64,000 nucleotides of DNA, taken from assembly GCF_000382225.1 (NCBI RefSeq), contig NZ_KB907801.1, forward strand, positions 124,001-188,000, read 5' to 3'. This stretch comes from Hymenobacter aerophilus DSM 13606 (GTDB taxonomy: Bacteria > Bacteroidota > Bacteroidia > Cytophagales > Hymenobacteraceae). Numbering within the stretch: position 1 is the first letter of the stretch; each line of letters begins with the position of its first letter. The notes beneath the pieces were generated by a model. That model saw only the letters and a list, made by a program, of their open reading frames with translations. It was not told the DNA's origin and did no database searches. A program made the position numbers and the translations under genes. Below, in pieces: positions 51,806-59,859 of the stretch.

Positions 51806-52615
51806 ATGGCAGCTAAAGGCGGTAATTTTCTCTACGATGTATTGATGCCCAAAATCTATGGCATCGGCGCGGCTATCGTAATCATCGGTGCTCTATTCAA
51901 AATCCAGCACTGGGAGTATGCCAGTGAAATGCTTATTGTTGGTCTGGGTACCGAGGCACTTATTTTCTTCCTGAGCGCATTCCAGCCTACCACCAAGGAG
52001 GTTGACTGGTCGATGGTGTACCCCGAGCTGAGCGAAGGCTACGACCCCTCGACCGGTAACTCCAGCTTCCTGCAGCAGGACAACGGCGGCACGGGCCTGA
52101 CCCGCAAGCTCGACGACATGCTGAAGGATGCCAACGTAACGCCCGAAGCCATCAACTCGCTGGGCCAGGGCCTGAACCGCCTGAGCACCACCACCCAGCA
52201 GCTCGCCGGCCTCGGCGACGCCACCAACGCCACCGACGAGTACACGACCAAAGTTCGCTCGGCGGCCCAGTCGCTGGAGCGCATCAACGAGTCGTACTCG
52301 AAGACGGCTGATGCCATGAGCACGATGGCCGACGCCACTGCCGACGCAGGTGCTTACCAGTTGCAGGTGCAGAACGTAACCAAGAATCTGGGTGCGCTCA
52401 ACGCCGTGTACGAAATGGAACTGCAGGATGCCAACTCGCACCTCAAGTCCATGAACCAGTTCTACGGTACGCTGGCCCAGGCCATGCAGAACCTGACCGA
52501 AGCCGGCAAAGAAACCGACCAGTTCAAGACGGAGGTAACCAACCTGACTGCTAACCTGGGTTCGCTCAACCGCGTGTACGGCAACATGCTGAACGCCATG
52601 CGCGCCGGCAGCTAA
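51806..52615 (+). CDS. gldL: T9SS/gliding motor subunit GldL
   Basis: Inner-membrane stator-like subunit (269 residues) that with GldM forms the proton-driven motor for T9SS and gliding. Two spans: about 13-32 (LMPKIYGIGAAIVIIGALFK) and 38-58 (ASEMLIVGLGTEALIFFLSAF, with the conserved channel Glu49). A cytosolic helical tail with repeated NLT/NVTKNLGALN and NLTANLGSLN motifs follows. ATG 51806 is directly before MAAKGGNFLYD, the usual start. It ends 54 bases before gldM. Confidence 0.96.
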   Translation: MAAKGGNFLYDVLMPKIYGIGAAIVIIGALFKIQHWEYASEMLIVGLGTEALIFFLSAFQPTTKEVDWSMVYPELSEGYDPSTGNSSFLQQDNGGTGLTRKLDDMLKDANVTPEAINSLGQGLNRLSTTTQQLAGLGDATNATDEYTTKVRSAAQSLERINESYSKTADAMSTMADATADAGAYQLQVQNVTKNLGALNAVYEMELQDANSHLKSMNQFYGTLAQAMQNLTEAGKETDQFKTEVTNLTANLGSLNRVYGNMLNAMRAGS

Positions 52616-52669
52616 GCTGCCCGCAGCATAGCAATCAACACTCATATAGTATAGCAACAGGCATACACG

Positions 52670-54250
52670 ATGGCGGGAGCAAAGGAAACTCCACGGCAGA
52701 AGATGATCGGGATGATGTACCTGGTACTCACCGCGCTTCTGGCCTTGCAGGTAAACTCAGCAATTCTACTAAAATTCAAATTTCTCGACGACAGCCTTTC
52801 TTCTATCAACGGAAAGGTGTCGAAGGCAAATGATGGCACCGTAAAGGGCATTCAGGCCGCCGTTGAGAAAAACCGCAACCAGGCCAAGGATATGGCCGTG
52901 CTCAAGCAGAGCCAGGAAGTGCGGGAAGAAACCAAGAAGGTTATTGCCTATCTGGCCGGGGTACGGGAGCAGCTGCTCACCAAAACCGAGAACAAGGGCA
53001 AGAACGAGTTCAAGAACATGAGCGCCGAAGACAAGGTGGCCGAGCTGATGCTGGGCGCCAACAAGGACGGCGTGGGCTACAAGATGAAAGGGGAGCTGAA
53101 CAAGTACTCCGACTACATCAAGCGCATCATCCCCGAGGCTTCGCCGCTGGCCCTCGACGCCAGCCAGGATCCAATGGTGGTGGACAAGGAGCAGAAGAAC
53201 AAGAACTTCGCCCAACTCAACTTCGAGAACACGCCGGTAGTAGCCGCTTTGGCCGTACTGTCGCAGAAGGAAGCCGAGGTGCTGAAGTACGAGTCGGACG
53301 CCCTCAGCAAGCTCTCGCAGCAGGTAGGCGGTACGGTTATCGTATTCGATAAGATTGGCGCCTTCGCCAGTGCCGAGTCGAACACGGTAGCCGCCGGCAC
53401 CAAGTACAAGGCCGAGCTGTTCCTGACGGCTTCGGCTTCGGGCCTCAACCCGAGCATGACCCTCAACGGCTCGCCGATTTCGGTAGGCCCCGATGGCCGC
53501 GCTAAAGTGGAGTTCACGGCCCGTCCGGGCAACTTCGACAAGGACGGCAACGCCAAAGCCAGCTGGACCGGTACCATCCGCTTCAAGCAGAACGGCCGCG
53601 ACACCACCTTCAAGGTGACGATGCCGTACACCGTGACCAAGCCGGTAATGCAGATTCAGTCGGCTTCGGTGCAGGCGCTGTATTTCCGCTGCGGCAACAA
53701 GCTGAGCGTAAACGTGCCCGCTCTGGGCGCGCAGTACGACCCAAGCTTCTCGGCCACGGGTGCTGCCACCATCAAGGGGGCTACCAAGGGCGAGGTAACG
53801 CTGGTGCCCAACGCCAGCCAGGTAACGCTGAACGTGAGCAGCGGTGGCAACCCCATCGGCTCGCAGAAATTCGAGGTACGCCGCATTCCCAAGCCCGACA
53901 TTCAGTGCTGGGTGGGTGGCCGTCCGGCCAACGAAAAGCAGGGTACGCCCATCACGGCTGTTCGCAACATGAACCTGAAGGCCGTGCCGGATGCCAGCTT
54001 CGCTACCTTCCTGCCCGACGACGCTAAGTTCCGCGTATCGCGCTACGAGGTGACGCTGGTGCGCGGCAAGCGCCCCGCTATGGCCGCCATTTCGGTTAGC
54101 GGCCCCAACGCCGACCTGAGCTCCGTAGTAAACACGGCCCGCGAAGGCGACCGTCTCTACATTGAAGTGAAAGGTGTTCAGCGCCAGAACTTCCAGGGCA
54201 ACGTGGAAGACGTGCAAGTTTCCAAGTCGTTCAATATTCCGCTGCTCTAA
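52670..54250 (+). CDS. gldM: T9SS/gliding motor subunit GldM
   Basis: Partner of GldL, 526 residues: one transmembrane helix at about 14-33 (GMMYLVLTALLALQVNSAIL) in a short cytosolic start MAGAKETPRQKM, then a long periplasmic arm of four domains. Landmarks: VNSAILLKFKFLDDSLSSIN (about 27-46), NKYSDYIKRIIPEASPLALD (about 144-163), GLNPSMTLNGSPISVGPDGR (about 258-277) and FKVTMPYTVTKPVM (about 311-324). The arm transmits motor force to the GldKN ring. Normal length for the family. Confidence 0.97.
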   Translation: MAGAKETPRQKMIGMMYLVLTALLALQVNSAILLKFKFLDDSLSSINGKVSKANDGTVKGIQAAVEKNRNQAKDMAVLKQSQEVREETKKVIAYLAGVREQLLTKTENKGKNEFKNMSAEDKVAELMLGANKDGVGYKMKGELNKYSDYIKRIIPEASPLALDASQDPMVVDKEQKNKNFAQLNFENTPVVAALAVLSQKEAEVLKYESDALSKLSQQVGGTVIVFDKIGAFASAESNTVAAGTKYKAELFLTASASGLNPSMTLNGSPISVGPDGRAKVEFTARPGNFDKDGNAKASWTGTIRFKQNGRDTTFKVTMPYTVTKPVMQIQSASVQALYFRCGNKLSVNVPALGAQYDPSFSATGAATIKGATKGEVTLVPNASQVTLNVSSGGNPIGSQKFEVRRIPKPDIQCWVGGRPANEKQGTPITAVRNMNLKAVPDASFATFLPDDAKFRVSRYEVTLVRGKRPAMAAISVSGPNADLSSVVNTAREGDRLYIEVKGVQRQNFQGNVEDVQVSKSFNIPLL

Positions 54251-54303
54251 GCGTTGTTCGGGTTGAACTGAACCATTCCTGACGCTTTTTTGATTTCTCT
54301 GGT

Positions 54304-55170
54304 ATGAACAAGGTATTTTCTCTCGCCGCTCTGGCGGCCGGCCTCACGCTGTCGGTGGCAGCTTCGGCGCAGGAACAAGCGACCACCGCGAGCAGCAACG
54401 GCTCGTACCGCCCAATCCCGACGTCGGACATCATGTTCCGCAAAACGATTTGGCGGGCCATCGACTTGCGCGAGAAGCAGAACAAGCCCATGTTCTCCGA
54501 AGGCCGGGAAATCAGCGGCATCATTCTCGATGCCGTGAAGCGCGGCGAGTTGCAGGCTTACCGCAACGACTCGCTCACGACCACCTTCTCGGCGGCGGAA
54601 GTCCTAGGTAACATGTCGTACCAGGAAGCTGCCGTTGGCCTCAGCGACGAGGAAAAGGCGGCAGGCTTCTCGGCCGAAGCCACCGACGACTGGGGTGCTC
54701 CGGCTAAAAAGGGGGCGGCCAATGCTGCCCCGGCCGCTCCTTCCAGCTACGCCTACCGCCCGAAGGACATCTACCAGATGGAACTGAAGGAGGACATGAT
54801 TTTCGATAAGAAACGCTCGCGCATGTACCACGACATCAAGTCGATTACGCTGCTCGTGCCTTCTACCCTCAGTGGCAACACGGCGGGCATCGAAAAGCCC
54901 ATCGGCTCCTTCAAGTACAGCGACCTGGTGCGCGTGTTCCGGGCCAACCCCGATAAGGCTATCTGGTTCAACCCCCAGAACGACGCCCAGCACAAGAACC
55001 TGGCCGACGCGTTCGAACTGTGGCTGTTCAACTCCTACATCGTGAAGGTGTCGAACCCGACCGATTCGCGCCTCGACGAAATCTACGGCAGCCAGCAGCA
55101 GGGCATCCTGGCCTCGCAGCAAGCTGCCGCCGACCTCATCGAGTATGAGTACAACCTGTGGTCATTCTAA
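54304..55170 (+). CDS. gldN: T9SS ring protein GldN/PorN
   Basis: Periplasmic protein of 288 residues that pairs with GldK in the T9SS ring. Signal peptide to AQEQ; RKTIWRAIDLREKQNKPMFS (about 42-61) and IYQMELKEDMIFDKKRSRMY (about 157-176) are family landmarks; the C-terminus ends EYEYNLWSF. It follows gldM by 53 bases and ends the operon; a strong terminator lies 68 bases later. Confidence 0.96.
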   Translation: MNKVFSLAALAAGLTLSVAASAQEQATTASSNGSYRPIPTSDIMFRKTIWRAIDLREKQNKPMFSEGREISGIILDAVKRGELQAYRNDSLTTTFSAAEVLGNMSYQEAAVGLSDEEKAAGFSAEATDDWGAPAKKGAANAAPAAPSSYAYRPKDIYQMELKEDMIFDKKRSRMYHDIKSITLLVPSTLSGNTAGIEKPIGSFKYSDLVRVFRANPDKAIWFNPQNDAQHKNLADAFELWLFNSYIVKVSNPTDSRLDEIYGSQQQGILASQQAAADLIEYEYNLWSF

Positions 55171-55238
55171 ATCACAGATGTTGCAGATGATAGGATGACG
55201 CAGATGCTGATGTCCTTCAAAGTGCGACAATAGATTCG

Positions 55239-55277
55239 CAAAAGGCCCCTGACTGTTTCTGGTCAGGGGCCTTTTGG
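55239..55277. terminator. Bidirectional terminator between gldN and uvrC
   Basis: AAAAGGCCCCTGAC pairs with GTCAGGGGCCTTTT (14-bp perfect stem, 8-base loop), with T-rich flanks on both strands. The 68 bases before it contain CACAGATGTTGCAGATGATA, related to the CACAGATT repeat at 57129. Confidence 0.88.
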
Positions 55278-55313
55278 TTTTACATTCAAGTCGAGCTTGG
55301 TTGCTTGGTTCAA

Positions 55314-57125
55314 TCAGACCTTCGCATCGGTTTCAGAGAAGTAGTTGACCAAGATGCGGGCCTTGGCTTTGCCGACTTCAGCTACCAGCTCGGCCTCGGT
55401 CAACTCCCGGATTTTCTTCACCGACTTGAACTTGAGTAGCAGCTTGTCGGCCGTGACGGGGCCGAGGCCCTTGACGTCTGTCAGCTCGGTTTTGAGCGTG
55501 CCCGCGTCGCGCCGGTCGCGGTGGAAGGTGATACCGAAGCGGTGGGCCTCGTCGCGCATGCGCTGGAACAGGCGCAGGCTTTCACTCTTCTTGTCGATGT
55601 AAAGCGGCAGCGGGTCGTTGGGCACGTAGATTTCTTCGAGGCGCTTGGCAATGCCGATAACGGCCATCTGGCCCCATAAGCCTAGGTCCTTGATGGCCTT
55701 CACAGCCATGCCGAGCTGGCCCTTGCCACCGTCGACAATGACGAGCTGGGGCAGGCTGGCGCCCTCATCGGTGAGGCGGCGGTAGCGGCGGGTGACGACT
55801 TCGTACATCGAGTCGAAGTCGTTGGGGCCGATAACGGTTTTGATGTGGTAGTGCCGGTAGTCCTTTTTGCTGGGCCGCGCGTTGCGGAAACACACCATGG
55901 CGGCCACCGGATTGTCGCCCTGGAAGTTGGAGTTGTCGAAGCATTCGATGTGCTTGGGCAGCTCCGTCAGGCGCAAATCCTTCTTGATGGTTTCCATTAT
56001 GCGCACCTCGTTGAGGTCCTTGCTCCGGTCGTTCATGCTCTCCTTCTCCTTACGCAGGTAAAGCACGTTCTTGAGGCTCAACTCCAGCAGCTTGCGCTTG
56101 TCGCCAATCTGGGGCTGAGCTACGGTTACGCCGGGCAGCGGCAGCGGGGGGAGGGCCACGTTGGTCAGGATTTCCTTCGACTCGCTCTCGAACTCCTCGC
56201 GCATCTGCATCACCAGCGGGGCTAGAATCTCGTCGTCGGGCTCATCGAGCTTCTTCTGCACCTCCACCGACTGGGTGAGCACGATGCTGCCGTTCATCAC
56301 CTTGAGGTAGCTGATAAAGGCCGATTTCTCGTTGGAGGCAATGGCGAAAACGTCGATGTTCGTCAGGTTGGCATTGACGATGGTGCTCTTGCTCTGGAAC
56401 TCGTCGAGCTTGTCGAGCTTCACCTTGAACTGGTGGGCCAGCTCGTACTGCTGGTCCTGAGCCGCTTGGCTCATCCGCTCGCGGAAGTACTGCTTGGGCA
56501 GGCGCAGGTCGCCGTTGAGAATCTGCCGGATTTGCTGGATGTACTGGTTGTAGGTTTCCTCATCCTGGCGGCCCTCGCAGGGGCCTTTGCAGTTACCGAT
56601 GTGGTACTCCAGGCACACCTTGAACTTGCCGGCCGCAATGTTTTCCTCCGACAGCTTATAAGTGCAGGTGCGCAACGGGTACAGCGCCCGAATCAGCTCC
56701 AGCAGCAGGTTCATACCCGTGATGTTGGCGTAGGGGCCGTAGTAGCGGCCGTCGCCGGGGCGCTTGGTGCGGGTGGGTATCAGGCGCGGAAACCGCTCGT
56801 TGGTCAGCAGCAGATAGGGGTAGGTCTTGCCGTCTTTCAGCAGGATGTTGTACTTGGGCTGGTGCTGCTTGATAAGGTTGTTTTCGAGCAGAAACGCATC
56901 CGACTCCGAATCCACAATCGTGAACTCGATGCGCCGGATGTTCTTGACCAGCTGCTGGGTTTTCTTGTTGTGGTCCTGCTTGGTGAAGTAGCTGCTGACC
57001 CGCTTGCGCAGGTCGATGGCCTTGCCCACGTAGATAATCGTGTCTTCGTCGCCAAAATACTTGTACACCCCCGGGCGGTGCGGGAGCTGGCGGATTTGGT
57101 CTTGCAGCTCGGGAGAGGCGGCCAT
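55314..57125 (-). CDS. uvrC: Excinuclease ABC subunit C
   Basis: Nuclease subunit of nucleotide excision repair, 603 residues; cuts on both sides of a lesion bound by UvrAB. N-terminal GIY-YIG domain: RPGVYKYFGDED and IIYVGKAIDLRKRVSSYF (about 17-50; GVY replaces GIY as usual). The UvrB-binding UVR motif lies around LNGDLRLPKQYFRERMSQAA (about 198-217). The C-terminal RNase H-like nuclease includes ECFDNSNFQGDNPVAAMVCF (about 404-423) and VIVDGGKGQLGMAVKAI, and helix-hairpin-helix motifs end the protein (DVKGLGPVTADKLLLKF). Normal length. Confidence 0.97.
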   Translation of the reverse strand: MAASPELQDQIRQLPHRPGVYKYFGDEDTIIYVGKAIDLRKRVSSYFTKQDHNKKTQQLVKNIRRIEFTIVDSESDAFLLENNLIKQHQPKYNILLKDGKTYPYLLLTNERFPRLIPTRTKRPGDGRYYGPYANITGMNLLLELIRALYPLRTCTYKLSEENIAAGKFKVCLEYHIGNCKGPCEGRQDEETYNQYIQQIRQILNGDLRLPKQYFRERMSQAAQDQQYELAHQFKVKLDKLDEFQSKSTIVNANLTNIDVFAIASNEKSAFISYLKVMNGSIVLTQSVEVQKKLDEPDDEILAPLVMQMREEFESESKEILTNVALPPLPLPGVTVAQPQIGDKRKLLELSLKNVLYLRKEKESMNDRSKDLNEVRIMETIKKDLRLTELPKHIECFDNSNFQGDNPVAAMVCFRNARPSKKDYRHYHIKTVIGPNDFDSMYEVVTRRYRRLTDEGASLPQLVIVDGGKGQLGMAVKAIKDLGLWGQMAVIGIAKRLEEIYVPNDPLPLYIDKKSESLRLFQRMRDEAHRFGITFHRDRRDAGTLKTELTDVKGLGPVTADKLLLKFKSVKKIRELTEAELVAEVGKAKARILVNYFSETDAKV

Positions 57126-57128
57126 AAC

Positions 57129-57366
57129 ATCACAGATTTTCGCTGATTTTTCAGCTGATTACGCAGATTCAGTTTAGTAATACGGAGCGGAATGTACGCT
57201 ACTACGCTACGCCTACTGTCCGCCGGAGGATACGATGGGAAAGAAAGCCGGGGTTAGCTGCGATTGACTTCAACCAAGCAGTCAACAAAAAAAGTGGCCG
57301 GATGGTCCCGGCCACATTTCGTAAAAATCAGTTTAATCAGCGCAAAAATCAGCGAAAATCTGTGAT
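57129..57366. repeat. CACAGATT-type inverted repeat around the uvrC-PBP gap
   Basis: About 41-base arms at 57129-57169 and 57326-57366 are reverse complements with a few mismatches: ATCACAGATTTTCGCTGATT pairs with AATCAGCGAAAATCTGTGAT. About 156 bases lie between them, including the terminator at 57294-57315. One arm starts 4 bases upstream of the uvrC ATG, the other ends just before the PBP stop. Confidence 0.8.
57287..57315 (-). terminator. Terminator after the PBP gene
   Basis: In minus sense, GTGGCCGG (57315-57308) pairs with CCGGCCAC (57301-57294) with a 6-base loop, followed by seven T residues (57293-57287). A good intrinsic terminator for the PBP transcript 53 bases after its stop. 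Confidence 0.85.
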
Positions 57367-57367
57367 T

Positions 57368-59719
57368 CTAGATGTCCTCGCCGCTTAGGTCCGACAGCTT
57401 TACTTGGTTGAGCTTTTCGTCGCTCGGGATGGTGTCGCGCTGGCCGCCGGGGCCGCCGTAGTAGCGCGAACAGTCGGTTTCGATGGTGAGCGAGGCCGGC
57501 TTGGGGAAGGCGCCGGTGTTGACGTCGAGGCTCTTGTCGGCGTACACTTTCTTCATGAACAGGCCGTAGATGGGCAGGGCCATGCGCGAGCCCTGGCCGT
57601 AGTAGCCGTTGCGGAAGTGCACGCTGCGGTCTTCGCCGCCCACCCACATGCCGCACACCAGGTCGGGCGTGAGGCCCATAAACCAGCCGTCGGAGTAGTT
57701 GTTGGTGGTGCCGGTTTTGCCGCCCATCTCGCCCGGAAACTTGAAGCCGGTTTTGAGGATGATGCTGGTGCCGCCGCGCTCTTCGGTGGCGCCGCGCAGC
57801 ATGTAGGTCATCAGGTAGGCCGTTTCCTCGCTCAGCGCCTCGCGGGTCTGCGGAATGAACTCGCGCAGCACGTTGCCGTTCTTGTCCTCGATGCGCGTCA
57901 CCATCACCGGCGACGTCCAGATGCCCTTATTGACGAACGTGCTGTAGGCACCCACCATCTCGTACAAACTCACATCCGACGAGCCGAAGCCCACGGCCGG
58001 CACCGCCTCGATGGGCGAGGTAATACCCAGCCGCTTGGCGTAGCTGACCACCGTTTCGGGGCCCAGCTTCTGCACCACCCAGGCCGTAATCGAGTTCATG
58101 GAGCGGGCCAGCGCCTGCCGCAGCGTGAAGGTGCGGCCTGAGTACGAGCCCTCGAAGTTGCGGGGCGTGTAGGCCGGCCGGCCGGCCACGGCCGGGAAGG
58201 TCACGGCCACGTCGGGCCGCTGGTAGCAGGGCGAGTAGCCCTGGTCGATGGCGGCCACGTACACGAAGGGCTTGAACGTGGAGCCCGGCTGGCGCTTGCC
58301 CTGGCGCACGTGGTCGTACTTGATGTACTTGTAGTTGATACCGCCCACCCAGGCCTTGATGCGGCCGTTGAGCGGGTTGATGGCCACGAAGCCCGCCCGC
58401 AGAATGCGCTTGTAGTACGCCAGCGAGTCCATCGGCGACATCGTCACTTCCTTCTCGTTGTTGGGGCTGTTCCAGCTGAAGACCTTCATCGGGTACTTCT
58501 TGTTGAGGTAGTACTTCACCGAGTCGGGCTGGTCGGGGAAGCGGCCCTGCAACGAGCGGTAGCGGCCGGTGCGCTTGATGGAGGTGGCCAGGAAGCCCGG
58601 AATCACCCGGCCGCTTTCGTCGCGCCAGGGCTGCTGGCCCTTCCACTGCTGGTCGAACCACTTCTGCTGCAGTTTCATGTGCTCGGCCACCGCCGATTCG
58701 GCGTACTTCTGCATCCGCGAGTCGATGGTGGTGTAGATTTTCAGGCCGTCGGAGTACAGGTCGTGGTCGGTTTCCTTGGCCCACTGGCGCAGCTCCTTGC
58801 TTACTTCCACCCGGAAATAAGGCGCAATGCCCTCGTTCTGGTTTTCCACCTGGTAGTCGAGCTTCATGGGCTGCAGCGTGTCGGCCTGCAGCTGCTGGGC
58901 CGTAATGTAGCCGTACTTGTTCATCTGGCGCAGCACCCAGTTGCGGCGCAGCCGCGAGCGGGCCGGGTTGAACTTGGGGCTGAAGCGCGAGGGCGCGTTG
59001 AGCACGCCCACCAGCGTGGCCGCCTCGGCGTGGGTCAGGTCTTTGGGCTTCTTGCCGAAGAAGGTTTTGGCCGCCGTGTTGATGCCGAAGGCGTTGGAGC
59101 CGTAGTCGTTGGTATTCAGATACATGCGCAGGATTTCGCGCTTGGTGTAGCTGCGCTCCAGCCGCACAGCCAGGATCCACTCCTTGGTTTTGGTGATGAG
59201 CATGCGCACGCCCGGCACGTCGTTGAGCAGGCCGTCGTTGAGGTCGTCGCGGGTGCGGAACAGCACCTTGGCTAGTTGCTGCGTGAGTGTGGAGCCGCCA
59301 CCGCCGCTGCCGCCCTTCAGCAACCCCGCCGCCACCCGGCCGGTGGCCTTGGCATCAATGCCCGAGTGCTCCTCGAAGCGGGCGTCCTCGGTGGCAATCA
59401 GGGCGTCTACGAGGTGGGCGGGCAGGTCTTCGTACTCGGCGGGCGTGCGGTTCTCGCGGAAAAACTTGCCCATCAGCACATTGTCCGACGAGTAGATTTC
59501 CGAGGCCAGCTCGCTGCGCGGGTTTTCGAGCGACTTCAGGTTGGGCATGCGCCCAAACAGGTTCAGGAAGTTGGCGCTGACCGCCCACACGTAGAACACC
59601 AGCCCCAGCAGCCCCAGCCCGAACAGCACCCACAACGAGCGGGCCCAGCCGGTATAACGCCCGGGGCGGTTGGGTTTCGGACGGGAAGCAGCAGGTTTTT
59701 TGGTGGCAGAAGAAGCCAT
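57368..59719 (-). CDS. Class A penicillin-binding protein (PBP1A-type)
   Basis: Bifunctional peptidoglycan synthase of 783 residues. A cytosolic basic start, a membrane span at about 27-47 (LWVLFGLGLLGLVFYVWAVS), then the GT51 glycosyltransferase: ALIATEDARFEEHSGIDAKA (catalytic Glu about 109) and GGSTLTQQLAKVLFRTRDDL. The transpeptidase has S-x-x-K in RQPGSTFKPFVYVAA (about 472-486), S-x-N in SMNSIT (about 540) and KTGTTNNYSDGWFMG (about 667-681). All three penicilloyl-serine motifs are intact. The C-terminus ends with a Cys pair region (ETDCSRYYGGP). It lies alone between heptamer repeats on one side and CACAGATT repeats on the other. Confidence 0.95.
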   Translation of the reverse strand: MASSATKKPAASRPKPNRPGRYTGWARSLWVLFGLGLLGLVFYVWAVSANFLNLFGRMPNLKSLENPRSELASEIYSSDNVLMGKFFRENRTPAEYEDLPAHLVDALIATEDARFEEHSGIDAKATGRVAAGLLKGGSGGGGSTLTQQLAKVLFRTRDDLNDGLLNDVPGVRMLITKTKEWILAVRLERSYTKREILRMYLNTNDYGSNAFGINTAAKTFFGKKPKDLTHAEAATLVGVLNAPSRFSPKFNPARSRLRRNWVLRQMNKYGYITAQQLQADTLQPMKLDYQVENQNEGIAPYFRVEVSKELRQWAKETDHDLYSDGLKIYTTIDSRMQKYAESAVAEHMKLQQKWFDQQWKGQQPWRDESGRVIPGFLATSIKRTGRYRSLQGRFPDQPDSVKYYLNKKYPMKVFSWNSPNNEKEVTMSPMDSLAYYKRILRAGFVAINPLNGRIKAWVGGINYKYIKYDHVRQGKRQPGSTFKPFVYVAAIDQGYSPCYQRPDVAVTFPAVAGRPAYTPRNFEGSYSGRTFTLRQALARSMNSITAWVVQKLGPETVVSYAKRLGITSPIEAVPAVGFGSSDVSLYEMVGAYSTFVNKGIWTSPVMVTRIEDKNGNVLREFIPQTREALSEETAYLMTYMLRGATEERGGTSIILKTGFKFPGEMGGKTGTTNNYSDGWFMGLTPDLVCGMWVGGEDRSVHFRNGYYGQGSRMALPIYGLFMKKVYADKSLDVNTGAFPKPASLTIETDCSRYYGGPGGQRDTIPSDEKLNQVKLSDLSGEDI

Positions 59720-59724
59720 GTCTT

Positions 59725-59759
59725 GAATTAAGAATTATGAATTAAGAATTATGAATTAG
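59725..59759. repeat. Five GAATTAA/T heptamers upstream of the PBP gene
   Basis: Units GAATTAA, GAATTAT, GAATTAA, GAATTAT, GAATTAG lie directly upstream of the PBP ATG (5 bases between). The unit is AT-rich, in contrast to its surroundings. Confidence 0.9.
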
Positions 59760-59823
59760 AGAGAGAAGTCAATTCCAAGAGCAGACGCCTGTTTACAGTG
59801 TTTCGGGCGCGTGTGAGGCCGAC

Positions 59824-59856
59824 AATTCTTAATTCATAATTCTTAATTCTTAATTG
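59824..59856. repeat. Inverted copy of the GAATTAA heptamers after sprE
   Basis: Reads as GAATTAA/GAATTAT units on the minus strand, so it is an inverted counterpart of 59725-59759. It ends 3 bases before the sprE stop (59860). Between the two lies 64 bases with nothing I can name. Confidence 0.85.
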
Positions 59857-59859
59857 AAA

